A stretch of 64,000 nucleotides of DNA from Polyporus tsugae. Lineage: Eukaryota > Basidiomycota > Agaricomycetes > Polyporales > Polyporaceae. This document shows, piece by piece, positions 22,691 to 34,500 of this stretch. The position numbers and the translations under genes were made by a program. Below the pieces are notes generated by a model. The model was not told where the DNA came from. It was given only the letters and a program-made list of their open reading frames with translations, and ran no database searches. The DNA is taken from assembly GCA_024305745.1 (NCBI GenBank), contig JAHRBS010000005.1:1054001-1118000 (forward strand), in the 5' to 3' direction. Position 1 is the stretch's first letter. Each line of letters begins with the position of its first letter.

Positions 22691-23061
22691 ATAATTTGTT
22701 CCTACGCAACCTTTCTAGTTTGCTATGTTGATTTCTGGCTTTGTTTGATATGGCATCACACATTTTCTCTGCGCCTCAGATTGTCCAGCAGCGAAATCCT
22801 ACCGAACTCACTTGACAGATCTTCACACACCATCTGACTCATCTAAAGGACCGGTCGAGGTGCCCAAGTTGTAAATACAAGGTTACTGTAGCCCCTCACA
22901 ATTCTGTGAAGAGAGTCAATTTCGTCATGGTATATAGCTCGGTGTGGAGGGATTGTCGCGCCCTGCGCAACCCACCCTCGAACCCGTTGCGACACCCGCA
23001 CCAACGCACCCCGTTAGGTGCTGTCTCTTCTAAACAGCCATCACTTGTCCCTACTACTACT
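22691..23061. other. Spacer between the two cysteine-cluster genes
   Basis: About 370 nt, probably terminator and promoter; nothing else seen. Confidence 0.5.
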
Positions 23062-24544
23062 ATGTCTACATCCTGGGGTCCTCTGCTTCGTCCTGCCAAT
23101 GAGTGGTGGTGCGATATTTGCCACAATCAGCTCCAAGTTCATGTCTGTACGACCCGCACGTCACCCAACTTCAGACGCAGCTATGTTGTGGTATGTTGCA
23201 ACTTGGATATGGCAGCACAAACATGATTTGACCGGATACATGGGCCCAGTGTGACCACTTCGATGAACATGGCCACAAGATCGATCAAACACACTACCGC
23301 TGGTGCAATATGAAGGTCGCGGTACAGGAGCAGGCACACCGAGAATCTCCGAGTCCCGCTTCATCGCCATCCCCCTCATTATCCCAGTCCAGCCAGGCTT
23401 CAGTGACCACATCATCCACATCGTCTACTTTGGAACGCTCGTCGCCATGGTGCCAAATTAGCCTGCAATGCTCCTCCAAGGTTGCCAGAACCTGTACACG
23501 TCAGCTATGCTCACAGCACTGTAGCCTCACTGGTGGCTGTCCTGTTCATATCGCCACTGACGATGAAATCTTCGAGCGACTCGCGGAGATGCGGGCGTAC
23601 CTCAAGGCTCGTGCCTCTCTTCCGGAACCTGATATATCAGCGGAGGTGCTCAGTATAATACCGACTACTCTTGAGCCTGTGCTGGTGCCTTCTGGTTCTC
23701 AATCCACGCGACCGGCCGCTTCACGCTCTGGACAATCCGCCTCTTCGCGCTCCGAACGATCCACCGCTTCACGTTCGAGACGATCGGCCACTTCGCACTC
23801 CGGACAGTCCGCCACTTCTGGTTCACGCTCTGGACGATCCGCTGCTTCGCATACTGCTAGTGGACGATCCGCCACCACACCGTCGGGTTCTGGCTCCAGA
23901 TCTGCCCCTCCACGCCCTGTGCGTCCTCGAGACGAATCTTCACGACCTTCGAAGCGAGTGAAAATGACTCCTTCTTCCTCTTCTCTTGATCTCAGGCTGG
24001 CACTGGACTCCAATGAGGAGGTCGCAGTTTACTCGAGGAGGAAGCTGTGCAGCTCCATGCAGCAATCAAGGCATCTTTGGAGGATCAGAAGGCTGCACGC
24101 TGCTCCTGGAGCCCAGTGCTTGACGACAAAACCCTTGTTTCCTTCGCATGGGCAACATTCTCTTCCCATACATCTTGCTCATCTGGAGGTTCTGCGAGCT
24201 CCTCTCGTACTTTCATTGATCTCACCCTCGACGACAACAACTCTGATGGCACCAAACTACGAGCAACCCCGGCTGGTTCCATGGCAGTTCAACTACACCA
24301 GCAACACAAGGGCAAGCGTTGTATTTCTCAAGTTGACATTGACTTGTCGGAGGACGCAGCCTCGGCATCACCCCCTGCCACTATCCGAGCCCAAGATTCT
24401 GATTCGAAGCATCCGCCGATCGGAGACTTGTCGGAGGGAGTGTATGACGGAGGCTTCGACAAGCCTAGCTGGATATGTGCCGGAGGTCAATATGTCGCGC
24501 CAAAATGGATTCGTGCTGACCTGTTTCATCTAGACAATCTGTGA
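23062..24544 (+). CDS. Cysteine-cluster protein, second copy, junction uncertain
   Basis: Exon 1 is 23062-23190 (WWCDICHNQL suggests a first zinc knuckle), then a 59-nt intron to 23250. Exon 2 carries the cluster WCQISLQCSSKVARTCTRQL, then CSQHC, GGC and His, matching the gene upstream, and a long Arg/Ser-rich repeat (units like SRSGQSA, about 23700-23900). The last part, from about 24038 to 24544, is in another frame: LHAAIKASLEDQK, then FIDLTLDDN (a possible SUMO-interacting motif), and FHLDNL at the end. An intron from 23958 with an atypical GAG acceptor at 24037 would join the frames; otherwise a frameshift has occurred. Function unknown. Confidence 0.55.
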
Positions 24545-24689
24545 CTTGAGCATGTAGCCGTACTCGTGTGATAACCCTCTCATGTAGTTTTGTATTGTAC
24601 TCTGTAGATTTGTCATTGGTGGGCTGAAATATCACCGCGTTGTTCATACCGGGGCACCAGGAGGGCGATGGGGTTGTGCAGCATTTCGC

Positions 24690-25560
24690 TGTGTGAGGGT
24701 GCACCGTCAATGAAGGTTCTGTTTGAGTTGTCCTCGTCCGCGTCTACGATCTCCCTGGCGGCCCCAATGTGTACTGATTCCTCTCCATTTGACCACCACC
24801 CTTGCGACTATGTGACTCAGATGGTGTCCTTGCAAAGCTCTACGACCACCCGCTGTCTGGTTCAGAGTACAGTACATGACACTTGGAGGCGGCGGCGGCA
24901 TGCTACAATTGGGGTACCACCAGCTCCCTCTTATTCCATCTCATGCACATGTTTCGCCCATCTAACCCCTACTCATCTGGAGGAGTTCGGCTGTAGACAA
25001 TCCTTTCACCTTTCCGTTCTTTGCTTGTGCGCCTGCTCACGTCTTCAGACTCCAAGATATCTCCACGTCTCAAGTCTTGCCTGTTGAGCATCCTCTGCCT
25101 GTGGGATGTCAACGGCACATTCCTCATTGAGGTCTCCAAGTGCCTCCTGCACCTCACCGCCCTCAACCTTGGCATCGAGCAGCCCTGGAAGGAGGGTGTC
25201 CTCGCGCGCAGGCTGCGTGCGACATTCGACGGCCTCCTGTCCGTCGCAGAGGTGTGCCCCAAGCTCCGGAACTTGCCTCGGAGTTGAGTTTGACAAGGAC
25301 CTCCGCGTGCCCTTCGGTCGGCCAGACATGATGCGGTCCCCATTCCCTGTCACGCGGGGGTACGTGCTCGAGCACTGGCACCTGTGTGTCAGGTTCTCGC
25401 ACATCAAGCCGGGGATGATGTCGCGCTGACAGGGCAGCTCTCAAACATCTTCCCAGACTTGCAGACATTTGACAGCTGCTGGATCAAGCAGCACAATGAA
25501 GAATGGGCACGTGAGCTGCAGCGCAGGATTCGCGAGCATCCCAAGCTGTACTGTATGTAG
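24690..25560 (+). pseudogene. Decayed F-box/LRR gene fragment
   Basis: Plus-strand stretches read like the C-terminal half of an F-box/LRR protein but in shifting frames with stops: LFHLMHMFRPSNPY, then ISPRLKSCLLSI, IEVSKCLLHLTALNLGIEQP and FDGLLSVAEVCPKLRNL; a frame change near 25285 leads to VEFDKDLRVPFGRPDMM and LEHWHLCV; a stop near 25430; and finally LSNIFPDLQTFDSCW and RELQRRIREHPKL. Codon-level order is intact while frames are not, so this looks like a pseudogene rather than an exon chain. Confidence 0.55.
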
Positions 25561-25685
25561 TCACTGAGTCGAAGCGAGTCCAGTAATCAAATGAAGCCAA
25601 TATCTGCAACCGGGCATGACAAGTTGTAGGTCCAAGGGGAAGAAGAAAAGAATGATTGCGAAATAAAACTATTCGTATGAGGGAC

Positions 25686-27859
25686 TCAAGCCGCCGTAAA
25701 CTGCATATCTGGACGGTAGCCAGGTAAGTATCCATCCGCAGCCAGCTTCGCCCAAGTCAACTCATTCTTGTCCATGATACTCTGGTCAAGAAAGAAGTCA
25801 TACTTGATGCCAGTCATCTCCCGAAGGATCACATGATACCCACCCATCCAGACATTTGTTTGTTCAGCAATCAACGTGTTGAAATACCATGACTCCTTGT
25901 CGTCCTGGAGGAGCTCAGGGAAGTTGTATGGGTTGCAGTGCTTCGAGCACGCATTGTCGCTCTTCTTGTGCTTGGATTTCCAGTGAAACACGTCCACCGG
26001 CATTCCGATGTGGCGGTGGAGCGTATCGCCTGACGCTTCGCAGTGAAGGTATAGACAACACCCATTGTCGTAAATGAGGAAGCGTGGAAAGAACTTTGCT
26101 CCTGGAAAAGGCGCCATGTCATTTCCTAGCAGCACAAATCAGTCAGGAGATATTGAGCACACATTCATTCACTCACCATGATCTGGGGCACTGTTTTGGA
26201 GCCGTAACAGGTGTCACGGGCGATGATGATACCACAAGGACGCACAAAGAGCTGCTCATTGTGTGTCTGCCGCCATCCAAACATGGCCCGCAGGCGACGA
26301 GTCCCCTCTATAGGCTTGTCTGCGCATGGGGCTGCAGGATTCTGGACCTCCATCTTGAGCACACCTTCAGAATCAACACCCAGCACCTCGTCGGCTTGCA
26401 CAGTAGGATGTACTGAATCATTGGGCTGCATGACCTTTGTTCGCTGGAGCCGTGCTCGAAGATGAAAGGCGGCCTTATTGAGAAGACGATAGCGGGCCTC
26501 GATGGCACGGTGGGCGGCATCAGAGCATGTACGGAACCCGGGTTCAATGGGGGCACTGCAGTCAACGACCACGCAGCACAGAGCCTCACTATGGTGAGCT
26601 GGACAGAAGCGGTCTTGCGTCAAGGTGAGGGGAACTGTACAGTGGCGGACACTGCAACATGGACATCCGATTTCAATGCCATCAGTGACAACAGCATCTA
26701 CATAGGCTGGACCGCTGTATTAGCTCATTTGAATTCCCGAAAGCAAGCGGAGACTTACAGGTAATGCTACCATCTGATTCATCATAATGCCAGATGCACT
26801 TCGTGCACCAGTGCATGAATTCCTTCTGACCACTCCGACGCATATATGCATTCTGTGCCTCCATCGCAGCGTTGAACCGGTCTTTTTGATCCCCGGTGTG
26901 TGGGACAGTGAGGATGTACCCGCGGCCGGCGGTGTCACAAAGGAGTGATTGGATAACATATCCGTTCCATACATGTTCGGCACGTAGCTTGTACCATGCA
27001 ATAGAGTATTGCTTGGGGTCGAGCTGTGAGAGAGAGTGGTGGTAGATGTGGGCTGCATTCGTTGCGGACGTCCAAGAGAAGAGTGACAAGCTCGCAAAGA
27101 GCGCCAGGAGCCGAGATTTGACGAAGAAGTGTTCGGCAACTTGAATGCACTCAGGAACGCCAGGGTAATAGGTGCGTACACCTTTATGCACAGTGTAGTC
27201 ATGGTGGTATGCCGTTTGGCAGGCTTGAAACCGTAGACAGATTCATACGGGTAACAGGAAAGCGACGGCACTCAGGAATCACATACCGTAGCAGTAAAGA
27301 TGGACTGAATATGCATCCTGCACGCCCTTGTCCAACGTGAACAAGGACACTTTGTTCCGCTCACGACAGTCCCGCAGAAGCCGCTGGTTGCTGCAATATG
27401 TGTGGTCGCACACACGAACCGGGGGGTACAGCATCTGTCCGCCTTGGGGCACAATCCATTGGTCAGGCAACAATCGAAACAGAAATGCAACAACATACCA
27501 AACCGGAACTTCTCCTCCAGCTTCCCATGCATCCTTGGAAGTGCTTCGCTGTCCAATGCAGTCACAGTGCCATTGTCATTCCCCTTGTCCGCCCAAATCA
27601 TGCCACGGAAAGCATCCCATAGACCATCCACAGTGGTCTCCGATATCGCAAGCTGTTCGGCGAGATAGTGTCGGATGTTGTCACTCAGGTCCTGGGGAAT
27701 ATGTGAGGGGTCGAAGGTCACGTCTTGGCTATGGATGATGGTGGGTTTCAGAGAGACGGTGAGGCGGATGAATTTGGTGATTGTGCTGAACCAGACATCA
27801 CGCTCGAGCCCAGGGGACTTCCTCGCCAGAGCATCGCAGATGTTGCCAAGACAGTCCAT
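25686..27859 (-). CDS. CxC5/CxC6-type cysteine-cluster protein associated with KDZ transposons, 651 aa
   Basis: Exons 27859-27499, 27442-27287, 27223-26759, 26706-26173, 26125-25686 join in frame. Order of parts: helical N-domain; YPPVRVCDHTYC, then LYCYACQTAYHHDY and VRTYYPGVPECIQVAEHFF, the CxC5 pattern; MHWCTKCIWHYDE; GIEIGCPCC and RFCPAHH with further cysteines; RTHNEQLFVRPCGII; and the closing HIGMPVDVFHWKSKHKKSD plus CSKHCNPYNFPEL. These clusters are described in fungi as accompanying Kyakuja-Dileera-Zisupton transposases, either fused to them or beside them. No full KDZ catalytic domain is visible in this window, so this is a satellite or remnant gene of such an element. The start codon and two splice acceptors (26707, 26126) have alternatives. 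Confidence 0.78.
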
Positions 27860-28116
27860 TGAAGGGAGAGAGGCAAGCAATAGTGATAGTGCGGTATACA
27901 GTGGGTACAAAGAATGTATTCAAAGGGAATCATCCTGCCTGGACCCAGTGGGGCCGTGCGGTGGATGTGAAGACGAAGACTCACAATCGACACGATCGAC
28001 GTGATCGGCGCTTCTTGACAGCACCGACAGGGCGCTTCCTTCGGTCCGGTTCTCGACCAATCACGTGCTTTGCCGAGTCCCGCCGTCCCGGGCAGCCCCG
28101 CCATTCCAAGGGTGCC

Positions 28117-28158
28117 GACCAATTTGGTCCAATTTGGTCCCCCAGACCAAATTTGGTC
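28117..28158. repeat. Cluster of CCAAATTTGG palindromes
   Basis: Two near-copies of GACCAATTTGGTC overlap at 28117-28140, and a perfect 14-nt palindrome GACCAAATTTGGTC is at 28145-28158, just before the terminal-repeat-like block. It may be a protein-binding site or part of an element end. Confidence 0.7.
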
Positions 28159-28180
28159 GAGGGGATCAAATAAACCCTAG

Positions 28181-28250
28181 CACGACGGGCACGGGCCAGA
28201 AAACAGTGAAGGAAAAACTGTGTTATTTTCCCGGATAGCCCTACCTTTTC
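28181..28250 (+). repeat. Terminal-inverted-repeat-like block C, left copy
   Basis: Seventy nucleotides starting CACGACGGGCACGGGCC recur in reverse orientation at 57792-57861 with about two mismatches. Both lie next to block B, on its left here and on its right there, as expected for the two ends of one transposon family. Confidence 0.82.
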
Positions 28251-28314
28251 GGTAGATTTTCCTGTCAGCTTTTTTCGTAGGATCTTTAAACTTCCTCTTG
28301 CAATCTCCGAAACC

Positions 28315-28693
28315 ATCGCCATTGGGGGAAGTCAATCTTAGGCTGTACACATCCACAATTGGATAAACGTCCGACAAAGGTCATGTTCGCCATGAGGATA
28401 CCCGACGACGAAAGGGGCGGTGAAGGTAAACATTGCCGCCCTTTCCACCATTGGCTGAAGGAAACCTTTCCCAGCAATTTGCCTGTCAGGGATATTTGTT
28501 CCAATGTCATTGTTTTCGCTGGATGTCAAACGAGTGGCCAAGACTTCCTATCCTGATATGGCATCGTGGCGGCGAAGGCTGGGGAAACTCTTCCTTTCCC
28601 TTCCCTTTCCTCCCGCTGGCTCTCTTTGCCAAAGGTAAACATCTCTCTGCCTTCTCCTGCGCGCGATATCTCCTGGTCAAAGGTTTCCTTTCC
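28315..28693 (+). repeat. Composite repeat block B, copy 1
   Basis: A 379-nt block repeated at 57338-57716 at a constant offset of 29,023. I noticed only one difference (C/T near 28366). Non-coding in appearance. Confidence 0.9.
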
Positions 28694-28994
28694 ATGGATG
28701 AGAAAAGAAACCTTTCACACCGGTTCAGTAACCAGAGGATCGTTGGGGAGATGGAGTGCGATCCAACGCATCACGGCGCACTTCATTGCGGTAAGTCGTT
28801 CCCCGGTGCGCTAGATCGCATGTCCGCGCACTTCATTGCATTGATTGGTCTGTTGTCGCCCACATTTTCTCCTGGCACTCAACCCGTCAATGCGCCAGAC
28901 TGCCCCCGGTCAATAGCCTTAGTCACAATCAAGACTACTCTCAACTCCTGCTGTAGTCCTTCCCATTCGCATGGATGGCGCGCCTTCGGAATCA

Positions 28995-29804
28995 ATGGGT
29001 GCGCCAAGAATGCAATGTCGGAGCCACTGCGGCGCAACAAGATTGCCCTAGGGCGCACGTCGGTGAGGAGGGAGGCGTCGCGCCGGAGTGCACGCGAAGC
29101 GCGTACGTTGCGCGCCCCATACTAGTCCTCGGGGCGCGCAATGTGTGTGTGCAGCGGTATGGCGGCGTGTCGGGAAGGCATCCTTTGGACCATAAACCGT
29201 GCACCAACGACGCGACATTGGGTGCGTCAGAATGCAACCTGGAGCGTGGGCAGTGCCCCTGCGGCGCGACGAGGAGGCCCAGGGCGCGCGTCGGTGATGA
29301 GGGACGTCGCGCCCGAGTGCACGCGCGGCGCATACGTTGTGTACCCATACTAGTCCTTGGGGCGTGGTGACCGTACGTGCAGCGCCATAGCTCGTCGGGG
29401 CGGCGCCCTTTGGATCAAATACGTGCACGAAGGGCGGCATTTGCGCGCGGGCGCGGCACCGTCAAACTCATCGCTCTGAAACGCACGGGATGTACCACTT
29501 ATTGCAATTGTTGCGTATGTCTTGCAGTTGCAGTTGAGGAGTGGATAGTGGTTCTCGAAAACCCTTATACGGATTAAAGGCGCGTCGCAGGAGCCTTTCA
29601 TTCTTTGCGCGTGCAAGTCAGTTGCAACGAGAACGCCTCAGAGGACAAATGGCGCAGCTAGGGTAAGCCGCGCGCATCAACGGCGCGACTTGGAGCATTC
29701 ACGCATGCCAGGACCGCGCTCAAATGCTCCCAGTGCGCGATCAACGCGCAATGTGAGTGCCTAATAGTGCATCGCGCGCATCCCCGGGTACAAGCCGGCG
29801 CATC
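28995..29804 (+). repeat. Composite repeat block A, copy 1
   Basis: About 810 nt repeated at 56277-57095, constant offset 27,291 from 29041 onward, with a small indel near its left end. Internally it holds two diverged tandem units of about 230 nt (about 28997-29215 and 29216-29445), each with GCGTGGGCAGTGCCCCTGCG-type sequence, TACTAGTCCT and a CTTTGGA box. GC-rich, no convincing protein. Confidence 0.9.
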
Positions 29805-30436
29805 AAGTGTGTGTTCGAGACAGGTCCATGGAGAACATGCATCATGCACTCCATAGACCGGTAAATGCGCATCCACCTCGGCGCAACCGACCTGCGCCCA
29901 CGTCGCGCGCGCAATTGCACAAGGGGAAGGAAAAGTGGAATGGACATCCACCTCAGTGCAACTCCTTCCGTGCAGAAAGCGCGGTCACGTAGCGACAGAG
30001 AGCACCGGTTCTATGGCTGCGTCTTTCCATCATCGATCACATCATGCTCATTGTGGGCCTGCCTGGGCAGTCCCCGTGGAAGGACGCGGTGCCAACGATA
30101 TGTAGTCCACCAATGGTGGACTTCGGATCCTTGGGACCTCGCCGTTCCACCTTAATGGTCAGGATAACTCGCAGCCAAAGCGTAGGTACACGTGGGGAGG
30201 GGGCAGTTGGAGGACGAAACAGAGCGTACTTACATCTAGTGCATATTGAGCCCTCGGAACACGTGCTCGACGCATCTCGTTGATAAAAAATACATGATGC
30301 TTTGCAATGGAAACCTCACATAGAAGATCTAGAAAGAATACATGACATAGTTTTGCACTCACAACTACTCTGATACCTTCAACGACGCAACAAGACAACG
30401 ACGCACTTCTGGAAGCATCATCCACCCTTCCGCCCC

Positions 30437-31239
30437 TCAGGCCTCATTCGGCGAGACAACGGGAGAGCCCTCGTTGCCCGAAGCTGTACTGGTGCTATCG
30501 TCACCCTGATCATCGCCCTGATCGCCGAGCTGCGAGCCGTCTGCATCAGCGCCATCTTCGTCGAAGTCCTCCAGGTTATCGAAGTACTCGTCGCCCAGGT
30601 ACTGGCGGCAGTAGGCAGCGAAGTTCGAGGGGTTGCTGAAGGCGATGTCTTCGATACGGTCCTGCAGGAGGCGTATCTTCGACTGGACGTCCCAGAGGAT
30701 CTCCCAGAACACCCTATTGAAGTCCGCGAATAGAAGCCGGTTGGAGAAGCGGAGATACAGCCAGGCGGGGCCGCGTAGGAACCTGCTCGTCCCCGACGAC
30801 CAGCGCACTTCGAGCCGCTCCTATGATCGTCACTGTAGTCAGATTGAAGCAAAGCAAAGAAGAGCGGATGGGGGGTAAGGGTAACTCACGATGTCGGACA
30901 TGACCTGATAGTTATGCGTGATGGTCATCGCTGCGATGGAACAGCTGCACGGCTGTGCCGTGATGATGATTGCGACTATGTCCGCCAGGGACAATAAGTA
31001 TGTGCGACCAGGTAGCAGACGGGGATCACCGAACTTACATTCTCCAGGAACTAGCTCAGCCAACATCACGCTACCAGGCTTGAACTCCACGTTGGGGTGC
31101 TGATCATTGGTGCCGGCGAACTCGACGCCATGGACAGCCGCAAAACGAACAATCGGGCTAGGGAAGAGTAAGCGTCAGAGTACGACGTGTAATTCCATTG
31201 AGCGACTCACTAGGTCTGAGTAGCGTCGTTAACGTTCAT
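30437..31239 (-). CDS. 190-aa acidic-tailed protein next to the transposase, unknown function
   Basis: Exons 31239-31211, 31157-31039, 30930-30890, 30820-30437 join in frame. The protein begins MNVNDATQTYPIVRFAAVHG, has a central aromatic helix-rich part (FSNRLLFADFNRVFWEIL) and ends in an Asp/Gly/Ser-rich acidic tail. A TATA-like CTATAAGTATT lies about 140 nt upstream. Same strand as the transposase, with only about 300 nt between them, so it might be a second gene of the same element, like the accessory proteins of CACTA elements, or a host gene. The 108-nt second intron is the weakest point. I recognise no domain. Confidence 0.6.
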
Positions 31240-31545
31240 GATGGGATACGAGAGAGAGGAGTAATTGTTGACAGAAGAGCGATATGCAGGGGAGGAGCGA
31301 CTCGGATGACGATGACGGAGGACGAAGAAGAACTGTACGAGGCAGAGGAGCGAGGGCGAGGAAAATGGAGAGGGGCAATACTTATAGATAACGAACAAAG
31401 GGTGTTGGAAATGGGCATGCTGGGCGGGGCCGGGCAGACGCAACGTGGTTGTGCCACTCGTCCTCGAGTCGCCAAGGGCGCTTGACGCGGTGTGATGTTC
31501 GCGCCCTCTAAGTCTAGAATCGTGACAGATGAAGTGAGTAAACTG

Positions 31546-34500
31546 TCAAGCAGGCGTGCAGTATGAATTAGCAGAGTAAACGCAACTTACGCGATCGAGA
31601 TTCCGAACCACAATACATTCGCGGCCGAGCGCGTTCGGAGTATACGCGAAGGCGGCGAAGTGGGAAACAATATCTTCCAGGCCGATGACCTGCTGTTCGC
31701 TTTGAAATGCGTTGTAGTAGAGGCTCGTGTGGATGTCAGGCCACCTGCGGTATGGATCATGGATCTCGTCGTCTCCCGACAGGGGTTCATAGACATCGAC
31801 GAGGATGAACGGCTCCACCACGAGTTCCCCACGGAAGGTCCGCGTGTGAAGAAAAATCCGGGAAATTTGCCCTGCGCGACTATCGCCGCCCTGACCTTTG
31901 AAGATGACGAAGGAGTCGCGGACTCCCTTGCTGCGAGTGGAGAAAGAGACCTTGCCTTGATTCGTGCGGCTAACCTCTTGCGCAGTGGGAGAGAGTACGA
32001 GGCGATCGGTCTGGCCGAAGGAAGTGGTGTATTCGGAAGCGAAGATTTCGACGCCGGATTCATTCACAAGGCGTAGGATTGCGTCGTAAACGGCCTTCGG
32101 GAGTTCGACCTCGCGGATCTTGGAGATCGCCCGACCACCGTTGCGATGTGGCCCGGATAGAGAAGACACCGGGTTGAATGCGTCGGCGCCCCGCGAGGCC
32201 ACCGAAAACGCACGGCCAAAGCTATTCATCATATCCGCGTACTCCGGGTCGTTAGGTAGGTCGAGGCCGGCCATCAACTGGCGGAGGTTTGCGCCAATGT
32301 AGAAGTAGCGCATGAACGTCAAAGGCATTTCCGCTGTAACCTTCAATCAGCTCACAGGATATATATGATCGGGTTATATGGACGTACCAGGCTTGTGGTT
32401 GATGTTAACACGATGCATGAGCCCATTGTAACGCTCGAACGGGAAAGCCCACCAGCCATGAACGGGTCCGAAGAGGACCAGACATTCGTAAAGGTGCAAC
32501 GATAGATGGTGATTGGGGACGAAATCGTGGTCAAAGATGTCCTGCAGACCGCAGAGGTAGTGGAACATGTGCTTGTCATAGGCTGCTGCGCGGTCACGAG
32601 ACATGGAGCGTCGAGAAGCGATGTCGACAGCAGCGACGAGGTGCAAGAAGTTCTCCAAAAGCAGCTTGTCATGGGGTGAAGCCTCCGGGGAGTCCCAAAG
32701 GCGGATAAGGGTGATAACCATGTTCACAGTACAGATCGTTCTCCATTGGTCTGCTTTCAGCTTTCCGTGGCTCGGACTGCCGAAGTTCGATGGTGGTCGC
32801 TCCAGCCAGGAAGGAAGATATGTGGAGCGCAGGTCTGCGCGGATACTCTGGAGGACATCGTAGGATAGGACGCAATACTTCGAGATGTCCGCGGCGGTGT
32901 CGTCTGACAAATGGAAGTCCGTCGCGTCGTAGTCGAGAACTGGCGGGAGACGAATCGCATCGACGGCGACAGTTTTAACCTAACATGGGCTTCAGTAAGA
33001 ATTCGAAACTAGAGTTTAACAGCAACGTACCCAGTCTAATAACGCACTGACATACGCGGATTTCGTCAACACTGCACCGGTAGGAGTGACGTTATTGAGC
33101 TTTGCGATGGAGACGATGTAGCCCTTCCGAAGTTTGCCAAGCGCAGTCGCTGAACGCTTCTTCAAAGCATCGAGAGTGCGTTGTAGGAACTTCGTCTGCT
33201 CCTCGGGCGTATGAGGCAGAAGCTTCTTTGGGCCAGGCGCTTTATCCCGGATGTCGATGCCCCAGACGTTCATGCAATGGTGGCGCAACTCGCCTAAGAA
33301 CAGATTATGCATAGAGTCGAGGACGGCAAATCTGGTGGGATCCCAATACGGCAGGCGAAGGAGCTCAGACCACCGCAGTCCATGCTCTTCGAAGATCTCA
33401 TCCCATCGCCCCCTGTTGGCGTCTCGCCACTCAGTCGCGATCTCCAGATGCTCGGCCCAGGTCCTCCGAGCGGGCCAGGTGGAGCGATCGAGATTGCGGA
33501 TGTCATCTTTCAGTAGGGGGCAGAAGGAGCAGAGGTGCTTAGAAGAGTGTCCGGCAAAGCCGGCTGTCTTTCGCAGGGCAGGGAGGTCACAGACAAGCGG
33601 AATGAGGGCAGCGCGCACGAAGCGGCCCATCCACCGTAACGCGGTGCGACCAAAGTACAATCCATGGGTCCACAGTACCAGTAATTCGTCGATGAGGGGC
33701 CGGAGGAAATGATTGAGCTCCTCAAGCGCTGGTTCTCGAGGTCCGGGGATTATGCCCACGACGTAAATATACTCGGGAGCGTATCACATGTCGATCGGGA
33801 GGTTCAGGCAAGCCATATAGATAGCGCCAATGGAGTGGGATTTGCCTGCCTTCTTGTTCCCGTAGGGATTGAACCAATCGACAAAGAGACTGAAGACGAG
33901 ATTGAGGGAGCCATGCTGCTGGACGGAAAACAAGGTTGTGTTATCGGGACCGCGGAACTGGCGTATGGCTGGAGAGTTCATGATATCGCGCCATGCGCCG
34001 GATGGGTCGTTGTGCTGCCAACTAGTCGCTAATGCCGCTTCGACCTCTGGACGGGATAGAAAGACCTTCAGCCACGACCTCAGAGTCCTGTATGGAAACA
34101 CACGAAACGGCTTGAACACCGTTCGCTTCGGGCCGTTCTTCTGCTTCGGTGCTTGCGTCTCCTCGAAGACCAGCTTGGCACCACAGAGCTCCTCGTCGGC
34201 AGTAGAATTGGTGCAGTAGTGGGGGTAAGGGTCGTCGCATTCCGTGGGATCGTGACTTGGAGCATAGAGAGCGCAACAGCGAGGGCAACAGGCGTACCGG
34301 ACGATGTCTGGTTCCAGACGGAGGGTGCGTAGTACAGTCCTGATGTTGCGCGGAATACATTTCAGGAGAAGGCGCTGCGCTGCGCTCACGGATCGCGATG
34401 GCGCATTGCACCACACGAACGCTCCGAAAAGCACTGCCCTCAGGCCAGACAAGACAAACGCAACCTCTGGGCGAGCTACCGCGGCCATTCCATGGAGAAC

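Larger units (their letters stand above)
27860..30436. other. Repeat-rich gene-free region
   Basis: Holds palindromic sequence (28117-28158), a 70-nt terminal-repeat-like block (28181-28250), block B (28315-28693) and block A (28995-29804), described separately. Between B and A a 14-nt direct repeat (GCGCACTTCATTGC at 28776 and 28826) occurs. No gene supported. Confidence 0.7.

Noticed and set aside
28975..29448. Open frames in block A on both strands (for example 29048-29440)
   Set aside because: They come from GC-rich repeat units and occur on both strands; no protein family is visible.
31210..31475. Minus-strand frames upstream of the 31.2-kb gene, or an extra last exon of the transposase
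   Set aside because: The stretch contains the TATA-like promoter and leader of the small gene; the transposase frame ends at 31546.
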